Shown here piece after piece: positions 22,701 through 33,884 of a DNA stretch of 64,000 bases (the first letter of the stretch is position 1; every line of letters begins with the position of its first letter). Location of the stretch: positions 271,397,501-271,461,500 of the forward strand of contig JAUMIR010000004.1 in NCBI GenBank assembly GCA_030847615.1, written 5' to 3'. A program made the position numbers and the translations under genes. Below the pieces are notes generated by a model that searched no databases, had not been told where the DNA came from, and saw only the letters and a program-made list of their open reading frames with translations. Source of the DNA: Gambelia wislizenii. Lineage: Eukaryota > Chordata > Lepidosauria > Squamata > Crotaphytidae.

Positions 22701-23733
22701 TGGCAAGGTTTCAAGTTTGGAGGCAATGGAGTTTTTAATCATAAAGCCTACTCCTGAAAGATGTTTTTCAGTTTTGGGTTTGCCAGACCGGTAAAGTGTG
22801 TAGCCGGCGCCATGTTCTTTAAGGCTGCCTTCCTCATGGAAGCGAACTTCACTAAGAACAGCGATGTCAATATTAAGTCGTGATAGTTCATGGGCTATTA
22901 GGGCAGAACGATGCTCAGGCCATCCACTATCTTCAGAGTCTTGCCTGGTTCTGATGTTCCAGCATGCAAGCGTCAGTTTATTTACACCTTTGGAGGGTGG
23001 TGTGTGCCTTTGGTTTTTTTGCCTTGGTTTGATCACATCAGAAGATGCCTGTTGGCCGTGGCTAGCCAACCAGGTAGATGGGGATGAGCTTTCATTAGGC
23101 CACCTTTTCTAGGCCCCTCTCCATATGGAGCAAGCAGTGCTCTCCTTTAAAAAGGCTGCTTGGTCGTTCAGGATGCTGCTGAACAAGACTGTCATCTCCC
23201 GGGCCAGCCTCCAGCGACCAAAGTCCTGAACCGCCTGCATGCAGGATTGGGTCTTCGTCTTCCAGTGCATCTTTACACCTCCCTCGGCTATCGCTACAGG
23301 GCTTGTTCAGAATTGGATTTATCCTTCAAGCCTGTGCAATGGATTTTTCTGGTGGAGCGCAGCATTCATAGAACTGGCCTCACCCTTTAAACCAAAGGTT
23401 CATCTGCTGTGGCCTTGCAAGCATGGGCGGTAGCAGCGAGGTCCTTGGGTCGTAGGTTTGATTAGAGTTTCCTTCTTTTAGATGTTGACCTTACAGGGTT
23501 GGATGAGCACCATCTGTCTGGGTTTGAGATTAAAGTTTTCCTTCGCCTAGGATGGTTGCCATAAAGCTAGAGAGACCATCCCGCCCTTTGACGCTCTTTG
23601 TCAGACCCTTTGGTTTTGACCTGTCTGCATGGGAGACCCTACTGGTGGCTATTATGCCACCTCCATCATAGCTCAAAACATCATTAGGGTACACAAGCCT
23701 CTCTCCCACGACAAGGGGACATCAATGAAGAGG
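19796..23733 (-). mobile_element. LINE-B: full-length copy of the LINE-A family
   Basis: The element is 3938 bp, minus strand, flanked by exact 10-bp duplications. Its 3' end, with the GA-rich tail, lies at 19796 and its 5' end at 23733. It shares with LINE-A the same 5' region, ORF and tail throughout. It interrupts the Ngaro between RNase H and recombinase. The coding frame is broken at several points. Confidence 0.9.
19829..23069 (-). pseudogene. LINE-B endonuclease-reverse transcriptase, broken
   Basis: Segments in order on the minus strand: endonuclease 23069-22557 (LACWNIRT, LSEVRFHEEGS) and 22584-22348 (GDFNARVG), the linker 22275-21859, RT 21556-20870 (FVDLTKAFDTV, GVKQGCVLAPTLL) and thumb/C-terminal part 20401-19829. 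At least four frameshifts or stops separate them. The RT box in the gap near 20735 reads LLFADAAAL, the same FADA form as LINE-A. No clear ATG start is visible; the frame extends upstream of the first endonuclease motif from a TTG codon. Confidence 0.88.
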
Positions 23734-23743
23734 ATCCAGATCC
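23734..23743. repeat. Target-site duplication of LINE-B, right copy
   Basis: This is an exact copy of 19786-19795, where the Ngaro sequence resumes. Confidence 0.9.
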
Positions 23744-23758
23744 AATGCCACAGGATTT

Positions 23759-24650
23759 GTGGGATCTTGGGTGAATGAGATAGTCAGGGCATTTGGCTTT
23801 TCAGTTGCTCCCAGCACAAGGAAGGTTATGGTAGAGCTATTAAAGATTTTTTTAAAAAAAATTCAGGAAAATTCTTACCTGGGTGACACATGGCCTATTC
23901 CTGTTCCTCATCTGTTACAATTCTGTGTCTTTATGAGGAATAAGGGCCTTGCCCTGCAATCCATGCGATCCCGACTATCAGAATTAGCCTTTTGGTGTAA
24001 AGCACAAAGCTTAAAGGATAATACTTCCAATTTTTGGATTAGAAAGGCTCTTGAAAGGTGGCCCAGGGAAAGGGGCAGAATTGTGGATAGGCACCCTCTT
24101 CCCCATGTGGTATTAAAAGGTTTGTATCAGATTTGGCTGACTATTTGTTCCATGTCCTATGAGGTTCTTTCGTTCCATGCTGCATCCCTCACAGCCTTTT
24201 TTGCACCCTGCACTTTAGTGAATTGGTAGCTACGTCTAAGGGGGATAGGTTCAGCAGGGCTCTACATTGGGGGACCTGTCCTTAGGCACTCACCAAGTCT
24301 CATTGGTGATTCGGCAGTCTAAAACTGATCAGCTAGGGAGGGGATCCAAAATTGTATTGAGTACATGTCACGATTGGACCCTTTGCCCAGTCAAGGTGTT
24401 AAACAATTATCTAAAGGTGTGTTCCTATCAGTGGGGCCTCCTATTTTGCCATGAGGATGGGTCTCCCTTAACCCGCTATCAGTTCTGGGCCATTACTTCC
24501 AAGGCACTTTCTCATTTGGGGCTGGAGGGTGTTCGTTTTTGTACACATTCTTTTAGGATTGGAGCTGCATCGATCGCCTCAGTGATGGGTATGCCGGCTG
24601 ATGCAATCTGGAAATTGAGACAAAGGAAGTCTGTTCCTTATCAGAAATAA
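23759..24650 (+). pseudogene. Ngaro tyrosine recombinase, broken
   Basis: The N-terminal SAM-like region and the start of the catalytic domain lie in 23759-24229; a frameshift near 24205 moves reading to the frame of 24267-24650. Visible catalytic landmarks are the first Arg box (TLHFSELVATSKG, where the usual Arg is His), the Lys-turn region (IRQSKTDQLGRGS) and the HSFRIGAAS box with His and Arg kept. The frame then stops at 24648-24650, in the KSVPYQK context where family members carry the nucleophilic Tyr. The enzyme would insert the circular cDNA. It is dead here by frameshift, the Arg change and the stop. Confidence 0.85.
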
Positions 24651-24689
24651 GTGCAACCAGTTTGTTACTAATGTTATTTATGTATTCTG

Positions 24690-25299
24690 TTTTACAGATA
24701 TTAGTGTATGGCTGACAAGATACCAGGTACTGATCTGTGGTCATAGTTTTGTTTATTAGGTGGCACACTGGGCCAAGACAAGTAATCTGGGAGCCCATCT
24801 GGGTCTAAATGAAATGGTTTTGGTTGAATGGATGGGCAAGAGAGGCCTAAAGTGGCATCGCTTGATGCCTGCGCTGTTTCAGGAGCATCGTGGATGTCCT
24901 CCTTGTATATTAGTTATTCGCTTAGGTGGAATTGACTTAGGTCTGCTGAAAGGTAGGGCATTGATTCTTCAAGCACTGGCTGACATGCAGCGCATTAAGT
25001 CATTATGGCCCAGAGTGCAGTTGATTTGGTTAGACATTATTCCTCAACAGGTTTATCCTGGAGAGGTGGATACAAAGCAATTTGACATTGCCCATAAGAA
25101 GGTCAACAGGGAGATACATAGAGCTATGGCCGATGGCCTGGGTCATTTTATTGAACACCCTGACATCTCCTACAACCAGATGGAGCTGTACAGGGTTGAT
25201 GGGGTCCACTTATCAGAAATGGGGAGACAGTTATTTCTTGAAGGTATGCAAACCAGGGTGAGGGCTGTGTTGGCCAGCCTGGTGGGAGATAATGTCTAA
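24690..25299 (+). pseudogene. Ngaro ORF3, SGNH-hydrolase-like
   Basis: The domain begins with an LICGHSFV block carrying the nucleophile-position Ser (near 24730-24755). It continues with CILVIRLGGIDL (block III, where the usual Asn is replaced), LIWLDIIPQ, and YRVDGVHLSEMGRQLF with the Asp-x-x-His pair. A TAG at 24757-24759 interrupts the frame; 24760-25299 is then open for 179 codons. SGNH hydrolase-like ORFs are known in vertebrate Ngaro elements, and their role in transposition is not established. A similar domain appears independently in the CR1 ORF1 at 62962-63394. Confidence 0.8.
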
Positions 25300-25755
25300 G
25301 TAGACATGCCCCTTATCTGTGGCAGGGACGGAGGGAGACAGGGTTACTTTGGCATTTACCTATGGCACCCCTGTTGTGGGTTGAAGGATGGACCTATCAA
25401 ACTGCACCTGCAGATCATGCAGCTGGGGTGCAGGAAATGGGCTATCCTTGAGACTGGTACTAGGATCGAACCCTTGATAGAAGTCATGTGGCTTGAGTAC
25501 ATCCTGGGGCCTTGCCTTCCAGTAGATGGAGCCTGGGGGAGCATCCCAGTTTTTGGGATCCCCCCTTGGGGCTCAGGTGTTTTGTGCTGGGAAGCTGGGA
25601 GATGAGTCCAGGGGGACCATCAGCTCCAGCTCGTCCCTCATTGGTTCTCCCCCCTGGTTCGCATACCTCAAGAAATGGATAACTAAATAGGTCAAATATC
25701 AAATAAAGTGGCCCATATTTTCAACCCAGCATTTGTGTCTTGACTCGTTATTTCA
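25300..25755 (+). other. Ngaro 3' untranslated region
   Basis: This G/C-richer stretch carries an AATAAA at 25702-25707 in a CAAATAAAGTGG context, followed by a T-rich region. I see no gene; the short frames overlap this region by chance. The exact 3' end and the split direct repeats expected of Ngaro were not located. Confidence 0.6.
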
Positions 25756-26497
25756 TGTGTTAAAACATTAAACACTTTCCTATCAAGACCTTAGTTAAGA
25801 AGAGGGAGCTTCCTTTAGAAAAACAATGGGATAGCTTCCGTATTAGTGGACTTGCCATGAGTGATGAAGTAGTAATGAAGAGTGCAGATAGCGGGTTCTG
25901 TGTGCAGCTTCTGGATCTATGTTGCTACACTGAAGAAATGTGAATTAGCATCATTGTGCTGACTGGGGGGGGGGTAGTGCTTTGGCATGGAACTTTCCTC
26001 TTTATTAGAGCTTGGCAGCCAACCAGAAATGTGCTGTGGGTGGCTTGCTTGGGTTAATAACTTGTTAGGAGAAAGGCTTACACATTTAAATTTATGTTGG
26101 AAGATGCTTTCAGATAATTAAGTGTTTGGGTATGATACTTTTATATATATTTGTATCCATTGGTGAGATTCAGTATCACAATAAAAGTGTGCACTGTGAC
26201 CTTTACAGTTTGATATGACCACCAAAGCACAACTGCAGCTAAGCCTGCTATCAATGCCTGGACCAAGATGTCCATTTGTGTAAAATAAGAATAAAGGCAT
26301 AGGCTTTTTACTGGATCATTAGGGTTTCAATTCTGTACTCACTAACCTGAAACTAAGTCCCATTGAACTTAATAGGATTTATTTCTGCATAGATGTATAT
26401 AGTATGGTCCTCTATGTGGCCTATATAATAGCAACTTTTTTGGGCAACTTCTACATTATTGACTATGTATTGTATTTATTTCCCCCTTCGTTTCTAG
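25756..26497. other. End of the XKR4 last intron
   Basis: Intronic sequence with a G9 run near 25967. A degraded copy of the dispersed repeat seen at 470-545 lies at about 26310-26405 (AAGTCCCATTGAACTTAATAG ... TTTCTGCATAG). The intron ends with a pyrimidine-rich tract and TTTCTAG at 26491-26497, a normal splice acceptor. No gene is seen. Confidence 0.7.
26481..26497 (+). promoter_or_regulatory. Splice acceptor of the last XKR4 exon
   Basis: TCCCCCTTCGTTTCTAG is a pyrimidine tract ending in AG. The exon begins at 26498 with the last two bases of a glycine codon, so the intron is in phase 1. Protein similarity to XKR4 starts exactly here; upstream codons in the same frame are unrelated to the family. 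Confidence 0.9.
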
Positions 26498-27444
26498 GTC
26501 TTACTGCTGCAGCATCTCTTGTGTCTTTGGCATGGGCTTTGGCTTCATATCAAAAAGCTCTTCGTGATTCCCGTGATGACAAGAAACCAATCAGTTATAT
26601 GGCTGTAATAATCCAGTTTTGCTGGCATTTCTTCACAATTGCAGCCAGAGTGATTACTTTTGCTCTCTTTGCTTCCGTTTTCCAACTCTACTTTGGGATC
26701 TTCATAGTTCTCCACTGGTGTATCATGACCTTCTGGATTGTCCATTGCGAGACAGAGTTCTGCATCACTAAGTGGGAAGAAATTGTCTTCGACATGGTTG
26801 TTGGGATAATTTATATCTTTAGTTGGTTCAATGTCAAGGAGGGGAGGACACGCTGTAGGCTTTTCATTTATTATTTTGTCATCCTTTTGGAAAACACTGC
26901 TTTGAGTGCCCTCTGGTACCTGTACAAGGCTCCCATGATTTCTGATGCATTTGCCATACCGGCACTTTGTGTGGTATTCAGCAGCTTTTTAACTGGCATT
27001 GTTTTTATGCTGATGTACTATGCCTTTTTTCACCCCAATGGACCAAGGTTTGGGCAGTCACCAAGCTGTGCTTGTGAGGACTCTGTAGCTGCCTTTACTC
27101 TTCCTCCAGAAGTAGCATCAAGTACTTTAAGGTCTATTTCTAATAACCGGAGTGTCACAAGTGATCGGGATCAGAAATTTGCAGAGAGAGATGGGTGTGT
27201 GCCTGTCTTTCAGGTGAGACCAACTGCACCTTCTACCCCATCATCGCGGCCTCCAAGGATTGAAGAATCTGTCATTAAAATTGATCTGTTCAGGAACAGA
27301 TATCCAGCATGGGAGAGACATGTATTGGACAGGAGCCTAAGAAAGGCCATTTTAGCTTTTGAATGTTCTCCTGCTCCTCCACGGCTACAATATAAAGATG
27401 ATACCCTTATACAGGAGCGGTTGGAATATGAAACAACACTATAA
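26498..27444 (+). CDS. XKR4: XKR4 last coding exon (phospholipid scramblase)
   Basis: The exon encodes about 314 residues and the stop codon: [20 protein letters not shown] at the start and ERLEYETTL at the end, matching XKR4 as I know it almost without gaps. It contains about five or six hydrophobic segments (for example [81 protein letters not shown]) and then a cytoplasmic, Ser/Pro-rich tail. XKR4 is a plasma-membrane protein of the XK family that exposes phosphatidylserine in apoptotic cells after caspase cleavage of its C-terminal tail. The tail here is complete. Earlier exons lie outside the window. The frame continues upstream to an ATG at 26404, but that part is intron. Confidence 0.96.
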
Positions 27445-30400
27445 ATATTTTTTTTTTTGAAAAAATAAACTCAATGCAGCGGCTATGATACATCCAAATA
27501 AAAGGGTGATGAAAGGGCCGTGGCAATAATTTAAACTTCAGTCTACAACAGAATAGCAAACTATAGCAGTATCCTTAGTCTGGCTACCATCATGATTATC
27601 ATTTGATCCACTGTTCCACAGTCTGTCTGCAATACACCTAGAAAGCAGCAGCATCTAAGAGCCTCAAAGAATCAGTTGTTTTGACTAAGAAATAGACCTA
27701 GTCCAATAACTTCCTATTTCTTTCAGTGTGCACTGCATAGGATTTTAAAGTAAAGGAGGAGAGTTTGAATGAATGACATCAACTACCAGTTAGTGCTTTT
27801 ATTGTTGTTTTAGAGAAACTTCAATTATTGATGTTTGCATTTACAGAATGAAGAATTTGCAAAATGAAGAAACCATTTAGAAAAACTTTTCAAAATCACT
27901 TATTTTGTAAAAGGCAATATTACTGTTATGTGAACTCTAATTTCTATAAGAGGAATTATCTCATCCTCTAGTCTTGAATAGGTGAATCATAAAAAGAGTT
28001 ATTATTTAAAATAAGACATTAAGGGTTTTTTCTACTCTAGAACTAAAATTAAATTCTAATAGAGTGAATTATATATGTATTGTAATCAAAGGAGCTATTC
28101 AATTTTTAAATTTTCTTTCTTTCTTCTTTTTTTAAACAAATCAATATTATATGTACAACTTCAGGGGCTTTTTTTTTTTAAAGGAAATTCTATGCAGATG
28201 ACCCCACTCCCAGTTTTCAGCAAGAACTAGAAGCTCTGGCATTTAGCAATGTACATTAAATGATAATCATGATTAAGTTTTCAATTGCAGAAAGAGAGAG
28301 AGAGATAAAAACAAGGTAACACCCAACATTCTGAGCCGTTTACAGATCATGTTCATAACAGCATCAAGAGATGAATTGTCTTTTTGCTTATTTTTTCCAG
28401 GATTTGGGATGCATGGCCAAGTGTTTGTGTGTGTGTGAGAGAGAGAGAGGAGTGTGTGTGAATGAGTGAACATAGATGTGATAACCAACCACAACATATC
28501 ACACCTTTCTAGTGCCAAACACTGTATAACTGCAAATTTGATATTATTGTTTGATGGACAGAACATGCATAACACAAGAAGCAAGAAGCTGGGAAGAACA
28601 AGCCTATTTTCTTCATTTATAGACAGCACTCTTTGGTCCTGCCTAAGGGGAAAACCAGTCACCTGTATGTAAGTATATAAGGTAAACATATTGTAAACCA
28701 ATCTGTGTACGAGGTCTCCTTGAATTGGCCAAAATCTGTTTCATTGGCATCAGACACAGTGCTCAAACACAACTTAGCATTACACAAAGGAAGTTCAGCA
28801 AGTTCGTGTACTACCCCTTCCTCCAGAATGGCCATGAGACTGAATGCTTCAAACTGCATTTTAGAGTAACTGAAGCTTATCATGTTGTCTGAACTCTTAA
28901 GTAAGCATTTTCTGACTGTTTATGTGAAACAAGCCAGTTTCAGAGACTAAAAAAGGCCTTTTTTAACCTAACCATAATAAGAATAACAGCAGTTAATCTG
29001 GATTCAATTGATCAATCTAAATGAAAAATAAGCATTATTTGACTTCTCTCAACTATCTCTAAGGGGGTGGTGCAAAAATCATAGTTTAGTGTGACTTATT
29101 TGTGCAGTGCTAAAATGTGGTTTAAAGATACTTATACAGGAGTGGCTTTGCTTACAAAATAAAATACCTCCCTTGGTAAAGGTAATTGTGCATGTCCTTA
29201 TGTTAAAAGTATCCCTTGATGGTGCTTTCAGTTGCATTAAAGGTGCGAAGCAAAATTTGATAGTATTTTTTTTAAAAAACAAAACAAAACCTGGTGCAAA
29301 CTGGAAAAACTCATAGAGTATGTCAATATTTTTGTAAAGCAAAAACACAGGACACAAAAGTGTTACTTTTTATAGACTTTCAATCTTTTCTCATATATCT
29401 CATTCTCTTTAATAACTTAAAAGTTTAAAGATTAGTCCACAGTTTTATCAGTTGATTCTTTATATATTAATATGACCACATAGTCTTGATGTTGTATTAA
29501 TTTGTTTTGCAGCATAATGTCATATGAAAGCTTCCATGGGTACTTTTAAACTATTGTGAAAACTGAAACCTTCAGCTAAGTGCTTCAGATTCAGTGCAAT
29601 CTGTATACTGGGTGGAACAGTGAGATCCTGTTTCTCTAGGGGTCTTTCAAAGATGTATAAACTTTGCAGTGATAGTATGATAAACAAGGGATATGAAGAC
29701 ATACTATTTAAATACTGTAAGATTTCACACATAGTGTGATCATGATTTGCTAGCTTCTAGTGCTATACATTTTCTAGGAAGTAGCAAACCATAATCTCCA
29801 CATGCAACTGCACAGCTCCAGAATCTTCAAATGACTGTTGGTTACACAGAAATCATCACTCAAAGGTGGTTGTATCATGTTATTCACCAGCAGAGGCATC
29901 TCTTTCAATGTATTCTTAACAATTACTGGTTATACTAATGTAAGTTGCAATGGAATATAAGCAACTGTAATAAGAAATTTGTGCGTAACCATAGCAAACC
30001 TAACCAACTTGCTTCCTAAGAAAGAACTCAGAATATCTTTATGTCTTCTTCAGCAGAGTGAATAATGTCTAGAAATTTGCCATTCAATCATCACTACACT
30101 CAGTCCAGCCTAAACTAAGTTTGAACCAGGTACTTACGTGTGAGATGATTACTGGCCTAATCCTAAAAACAGATGTGCCAACAAAGACATGTTGAATGAG
30201 TTTCATGACACCAAATCTGACTGGTCTTGAAGCAAGATTATGGCAGCATTCCACCAGATGTGAAGTTTAAAGTGTGGATAAAACAAAAAGCCAATTTATT
30301 ACAGGAGAGGAGATAGCATGGTTTCATATGTTAGGGTTTTATCAAAATTAAATTGTGGAAATCAGGGGGGAAATTCAGCCAAAACTAATTTAAACCCCAC

Positions 30401-31394
30401 TCATTTCAGTAAAATTGAGGCTACTGTCATGTACCTACTTAATGATGACACATTAAACTCAAAAGAACCTCTGCATAGACAAGTATAGGCTTATGCTATT
30501 ATGCATGACTGACATTGAGGTCCTATTAAACTTTAAAGTGATACAATAAGGACATATTGTATCACATCTGAACAAGTAGGTGTTGTTGTATATGCTGCTG
30601 ATGGATAAATACCATCTTTTTTTGTTACAGAGTTCGTAACACAAAATGATAGGATGAGATTTTATTAACCAGAAGAATCTGGATATCATGTTTTCCTTGA
30701 CTGAATGTTCAAATACTTTACTTTGTCAAGTCCTGAAAATAAAATATAATTGAAAGGAAATTATGTATAAACACTAAAGACTTAGAGCATTCACAAAATA
30801 GCCCATGAGTATAGTTTCCAAGATACAAGTGTCAAGGTGGCAGCTATAGCTAGCATGTGTAATATATGTAAGTGATGTTGAAATATCATGAATATAATAT
30901 AGCACATGAAATCTTGCAGGAAGTAGTTGCTCTGTTTCCAAATCTAGTTCAGCAGGTTGCTATTCATTCCCTAAAAAAGTTATTTTGCCAAGTTCACACC
31001 CTGTAATAGCCTATGAATTAGAAGGAGTGGGCAGAACAGATATGAAATCTTATGCCAGGAAGGCAAGTTTCTCTATTGATTTCTGCACTAGACTAATCCA
31101 ATGGTGTCCTAATGAACAAGAATACTTGTATTGTTGCTGGTTTCTTCTCTGACATCAAGGGAGAAGGGGGCATATTCAGAGCACAAAAGACATGTGCTTT
31201 CCTGTATGGGTGCTAGGAGATGGGAGGACATTTGAATGCTAGGTACAAATGGGGGGAGGCTGATAAGGTAGGCTTAGGGATGAAAATAATATTCTGAAAA
31301 TATTGGAAAATGTATTTTTGAATGTCAAGAAACCCTGGTGAGAAGAATCCTGGACTGATAAGAATTTTCAGTGTCTGGGTCTTCTTCTATGCAA
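27445..31394 (+). other. XKR4: XKR4 3' untranslated region, proximal part
   Basis: AT-rich sequence follows the stop codon with no coding region I can support. Poly(A) signals AATAAA occur at 27464-27469 and 27497-27502, very close to the stop. A GT/GA microsatellite lies at about 28424-28460. Apart from these I see no recognisable transposon until about 31395, which fits a retained UTR. How far the transcript goes cannot be read from sequence alone. Confidence 0.55.
27464..27469 (+). terminator. Poly(A) signal AATAAA near the XKR4 stop
   Basis: A canonical hexamer 20 bases after the stop codon, with a second at 27497-27502. They are so close to the stop that a very short 3' UTR isoform would result; use is unproven. 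Confidence 0.35.
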
Positions 31395-32290
31395 AATTCA
31401 CAAGGAGTTATTTTGAATGGAAAACAGCATTTTCTGCACAAGAGTAAGGGGATTATCAGACAGGAACTAAAAAAGTGTTCCTATCCCACAATCTCCACTC
31501 CCACCCCTGTCCTGTCTCTATCACACCACAATCACCCTCCCCATCATACTTACCTCCTCTCCCGTCATTCCAGCAGCCCAGGAGTGAATGGAGCACTAAC
31601 AGAGATCCCTTCATTTCCTGGATCAAAATGCCATGGATCCTCACGAGAAGATGCGAGCACAGGAAATTCAAAAAGAAAAAGAAAATGAAAAAAAATACAA
31701 GGACAAAAACACACTTTAAAAGGTAGAAGTAACCCAGAGAGGGTTGTAGAAAGTGTGTCACTTACCTGGATGTCCTGATTTCACCCAGAAGTGTTCTGGC
31801 AGGGACCACCCATTGATGCTGGGATCTCACCAGCATAACGGGGCACCTTGTCACATGCAGGAACATCCATGACAGGAACGGAATGGGGGAATCTATTGAT
31901 AGATTTCCCATCAATATAAAGCAGTGCCAGCAGAACGACAGCATAACAAGGGGGAATGACATCATCTGAAAAGGGAGCCCTCTTGCATCTCCTGGTGTTG
32001 CTGTAATGCCACTTTTAATGAATCTGATAATCTCCATAGCATTCTCTGCATGGAAAACAACATTTCTGCACAGAAATATCATTCTATGCACAGAAAATGC
32101 TGTTTCTTGCACAGAGAATAATATAGTTTGGGGCTTGTTCTGGGCAAAATTTTCATGTGGCTTTGAAAACAGCATGAAATATTATTTTCCATGCAGAAGA
32201 TGTCATATACTGTACAGAAAATGCTTTCCCTGTACAAAAATCTGGCATGCAAATTTTCCACATAATAAATCCTGGACTATGAATAGCTTT
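31395..32290. repeat. TGCACAGAAAA degenerate repeat block 2, interrupted
   Basis: The parts 31395-31448 and about 32036-32290 show the same TGCACAGAAAA/TTTTCTGCACA words in both orientations as the block at 16950-17460, including GGAAAACAGCATTTTCTGCA. Between them lies a foreign stretch (31449-32035) whose ends read GGATTATCAGA and TCTGATAATCTCC. Confidence 0.6.
31449..32035. mobile_element. Candidate DNA transposon with short inverted ends
   Basis: The interval begins GGATTATCAGACAG and ends AATCTGATAATCTCC, giving about 10-12 bp of inverted repeat. It lies inside repeat block 2. The ATTATCAGA word also occurs in the palindromic unit at 33665-33884, so the two may be related. No transposase frame and no clear target duplication were found. 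Confidence 0.3.
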
Positions 32291-32651
32291 GGAAAACTAC
32301 AGTTTTTCAAGACTTTATCACAGTGAGAAGGAAATAGCTAAAAATACACATTCCTTAAAGAAGAAAATTAGCAAATAATTCCATCCCTGTGTAAACTGTG
32401 AACTTATGGGTTCATGGGAATAGCAGGAATAGTATCTCTAGGCTGGGACTTTGAAGATATTCTCTTCCTATCTGTTTCTAAATTAAGGGCTGGGTAGTCT
32501 TGTCTACTTCTGATTCTTTTCTCCCTCTCTTTTCAGCTGCCCCTAGGTGTGTAGCAGAGCAAGTGAGGGAAGGGAGCAGATGGCAAGATAATGGAGAAGA
32601 TGGGTGAGAAGCCATATTTGCCCTGGCTACACACAGAGAGAGAGAGACCAA

Positions 32652-32952
32652 GGGGCTTACCACACTCCAAAGTAAAGTGGCAGTACAGCAGGAAGGTTCC
32701 ATCTTCTGTGCTTCCTTACTGCATGATGTCTTTGTTCTTTCATTCTGGTCCCATGGGAGACTGAGGTAAAACTGCATCTTTTTGCTAACCAGAAAAAAAA
32801 TTGTTAGCAAAAAGATTCAGTTTTACCTCAGTTTCCCATGTGACCAGAATGGCAGAACACTGGAATAACAATGATATTATGTGGTAAGGCAGCACGGAAG
32901 ACAGAACCTTCCTGCTACACTGTCGCTTTACTTCATAGTGCGGTAAACCCCC
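32652..32952. mobile_element. Palindromic MITE-like unit, about 300 bp
   Basis: The left arm starts GGGGCTTACCACACT and the right arm ends AGTGCGGTAAACCCCC. The arms stay complementary, at about 80-85% by eye, inwards to a central pair GTTAGCAAAAAGAT.. around a loop of about 13 bases near 32790-32803. It has no coding capacity. The open frames that cross it arise from the palindrome. Superfamily unknown. Confidence 0.75.
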
Positions 32953-33664
32953 AAGATCCTACATGTGTACATAGCTCTGCACATGCAATTCTTTGTCCTC
33001 CCACCATTCTGCAGCTGTCCAGCCCCTCTCCTGCTGTCACTAGTAGGGAAGGGAGAGGCAGGGGAGGTAATACAGGGCATAGAGGAGTACCTGGTCTTTG
33101 GTTGGTTGGAGAAGAAGAAATGAGGAACTCAGAACAACTGGATCTTTGTAGTCTGAATTGTCTTGTCCTCTTTTTTTTCCTTCTGGTAAGAAGGAGCAGG
33201 AGCAGCAGGCCTTCCTGAAGATTGGTAGCTGCCAAGCATGAGAAGTTTTGGGGGGTTTTTTTGACAAGGGAAAAGGAATAGACCTCTGAGCCCCATCCTA
33301 AAAAGAACATACAGATATGTAAGCTGCACTACCATGTGTGCAATGTTGACCACAGGATGTAAATCCTCATATGTCTTGTTCCCATACACAAGAAATTTTC
33401 TTTGCTTGCTTGACAGCAAGATTTTTTCTGATACTATTGAGGAGTTCTCACATGTATGCGAATGAAAGTTACACAAGTTGCACAAACAACAACTGTTGCC
33501 TTGCTGCATGGATTAGAAATACCAGATGGATTATTTGCATCTTTTTCATCAATCAGGTCATTCTGTTGGTGCTGTGTTATATGAGTGCATTCTTCACAAA
33601 GGGGGAAACAGTAGTTTTCTGCAGAGACTTTGGACTTTATCAGATGTGGCAAAAACTATGTCAT

Positions 33665-33884
33665 TAGGATGGGACGATAGCAGAAATGGCAGAAATTATC
33701 AGATGACAACATCGCTTACCCATTCCCACTGCATCACACTAGTGCAAATGAGGCATCACTTTTATTGACGGCTTAGCCTCTCAATGAAAAGGGATGCCTC
33801 ATTTGCACCAGTGCAACACAGCAAGAATGGGTAAGTGATAAGAACGTCTGATAATTTTGCCTTTGCTGCTATTTTCGCATCCTA
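33665..33884. mobile_element. Palindromic MITE-like unit, about 220 bp
   Basis: The outer ends read TAGGATG and CATCCTA; inner matching blocks include AATTATCAGA/TCTGATAATT, CTTACCCATT/AATGGGTAAG and TGCAAATGAGGCATC/GATGCCTCATTTGCA. The arms are about 105 bp each. A TA or TTA duplication at the ends is possible. It is non-coding and probably a MITE of a DNA transposon family. Confidence 0.75.

Larger units (their letters stand above)
19048..25755 (+). mobile_element. Ngaro-type tyrosine-recombinase retrotransposon, 5'-truncated and split
   Basis: Two parts, 19048-19795 and 23734-25755, join across LINE-B. In order they encode the end of RT plus RNase H, a tyrosine recombinase with the HSFRIGAAS box, and an SGNH-type hydrolase, then a 3' region with AATAAA at 25702. 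This gene order matches vertebrate Ngaro elements, which move by a circular intermediate and a tyrosine recombinase rather than an integrase. Gag and most of RT are missing upstream. All three coding parts carry inactivating changes. The left boundary is approximate, and the right one is set by the poly(A)-signal region. Confidence 0.85.

Noticed and set aside
26404..26497. Upstream ATG extending the XKR4 frame
   Set aside because: The similarity to XKR4 starts at the splice acceptor; the upstream codons are intron, and the pyrimidine tract plus AG is a better explanation.
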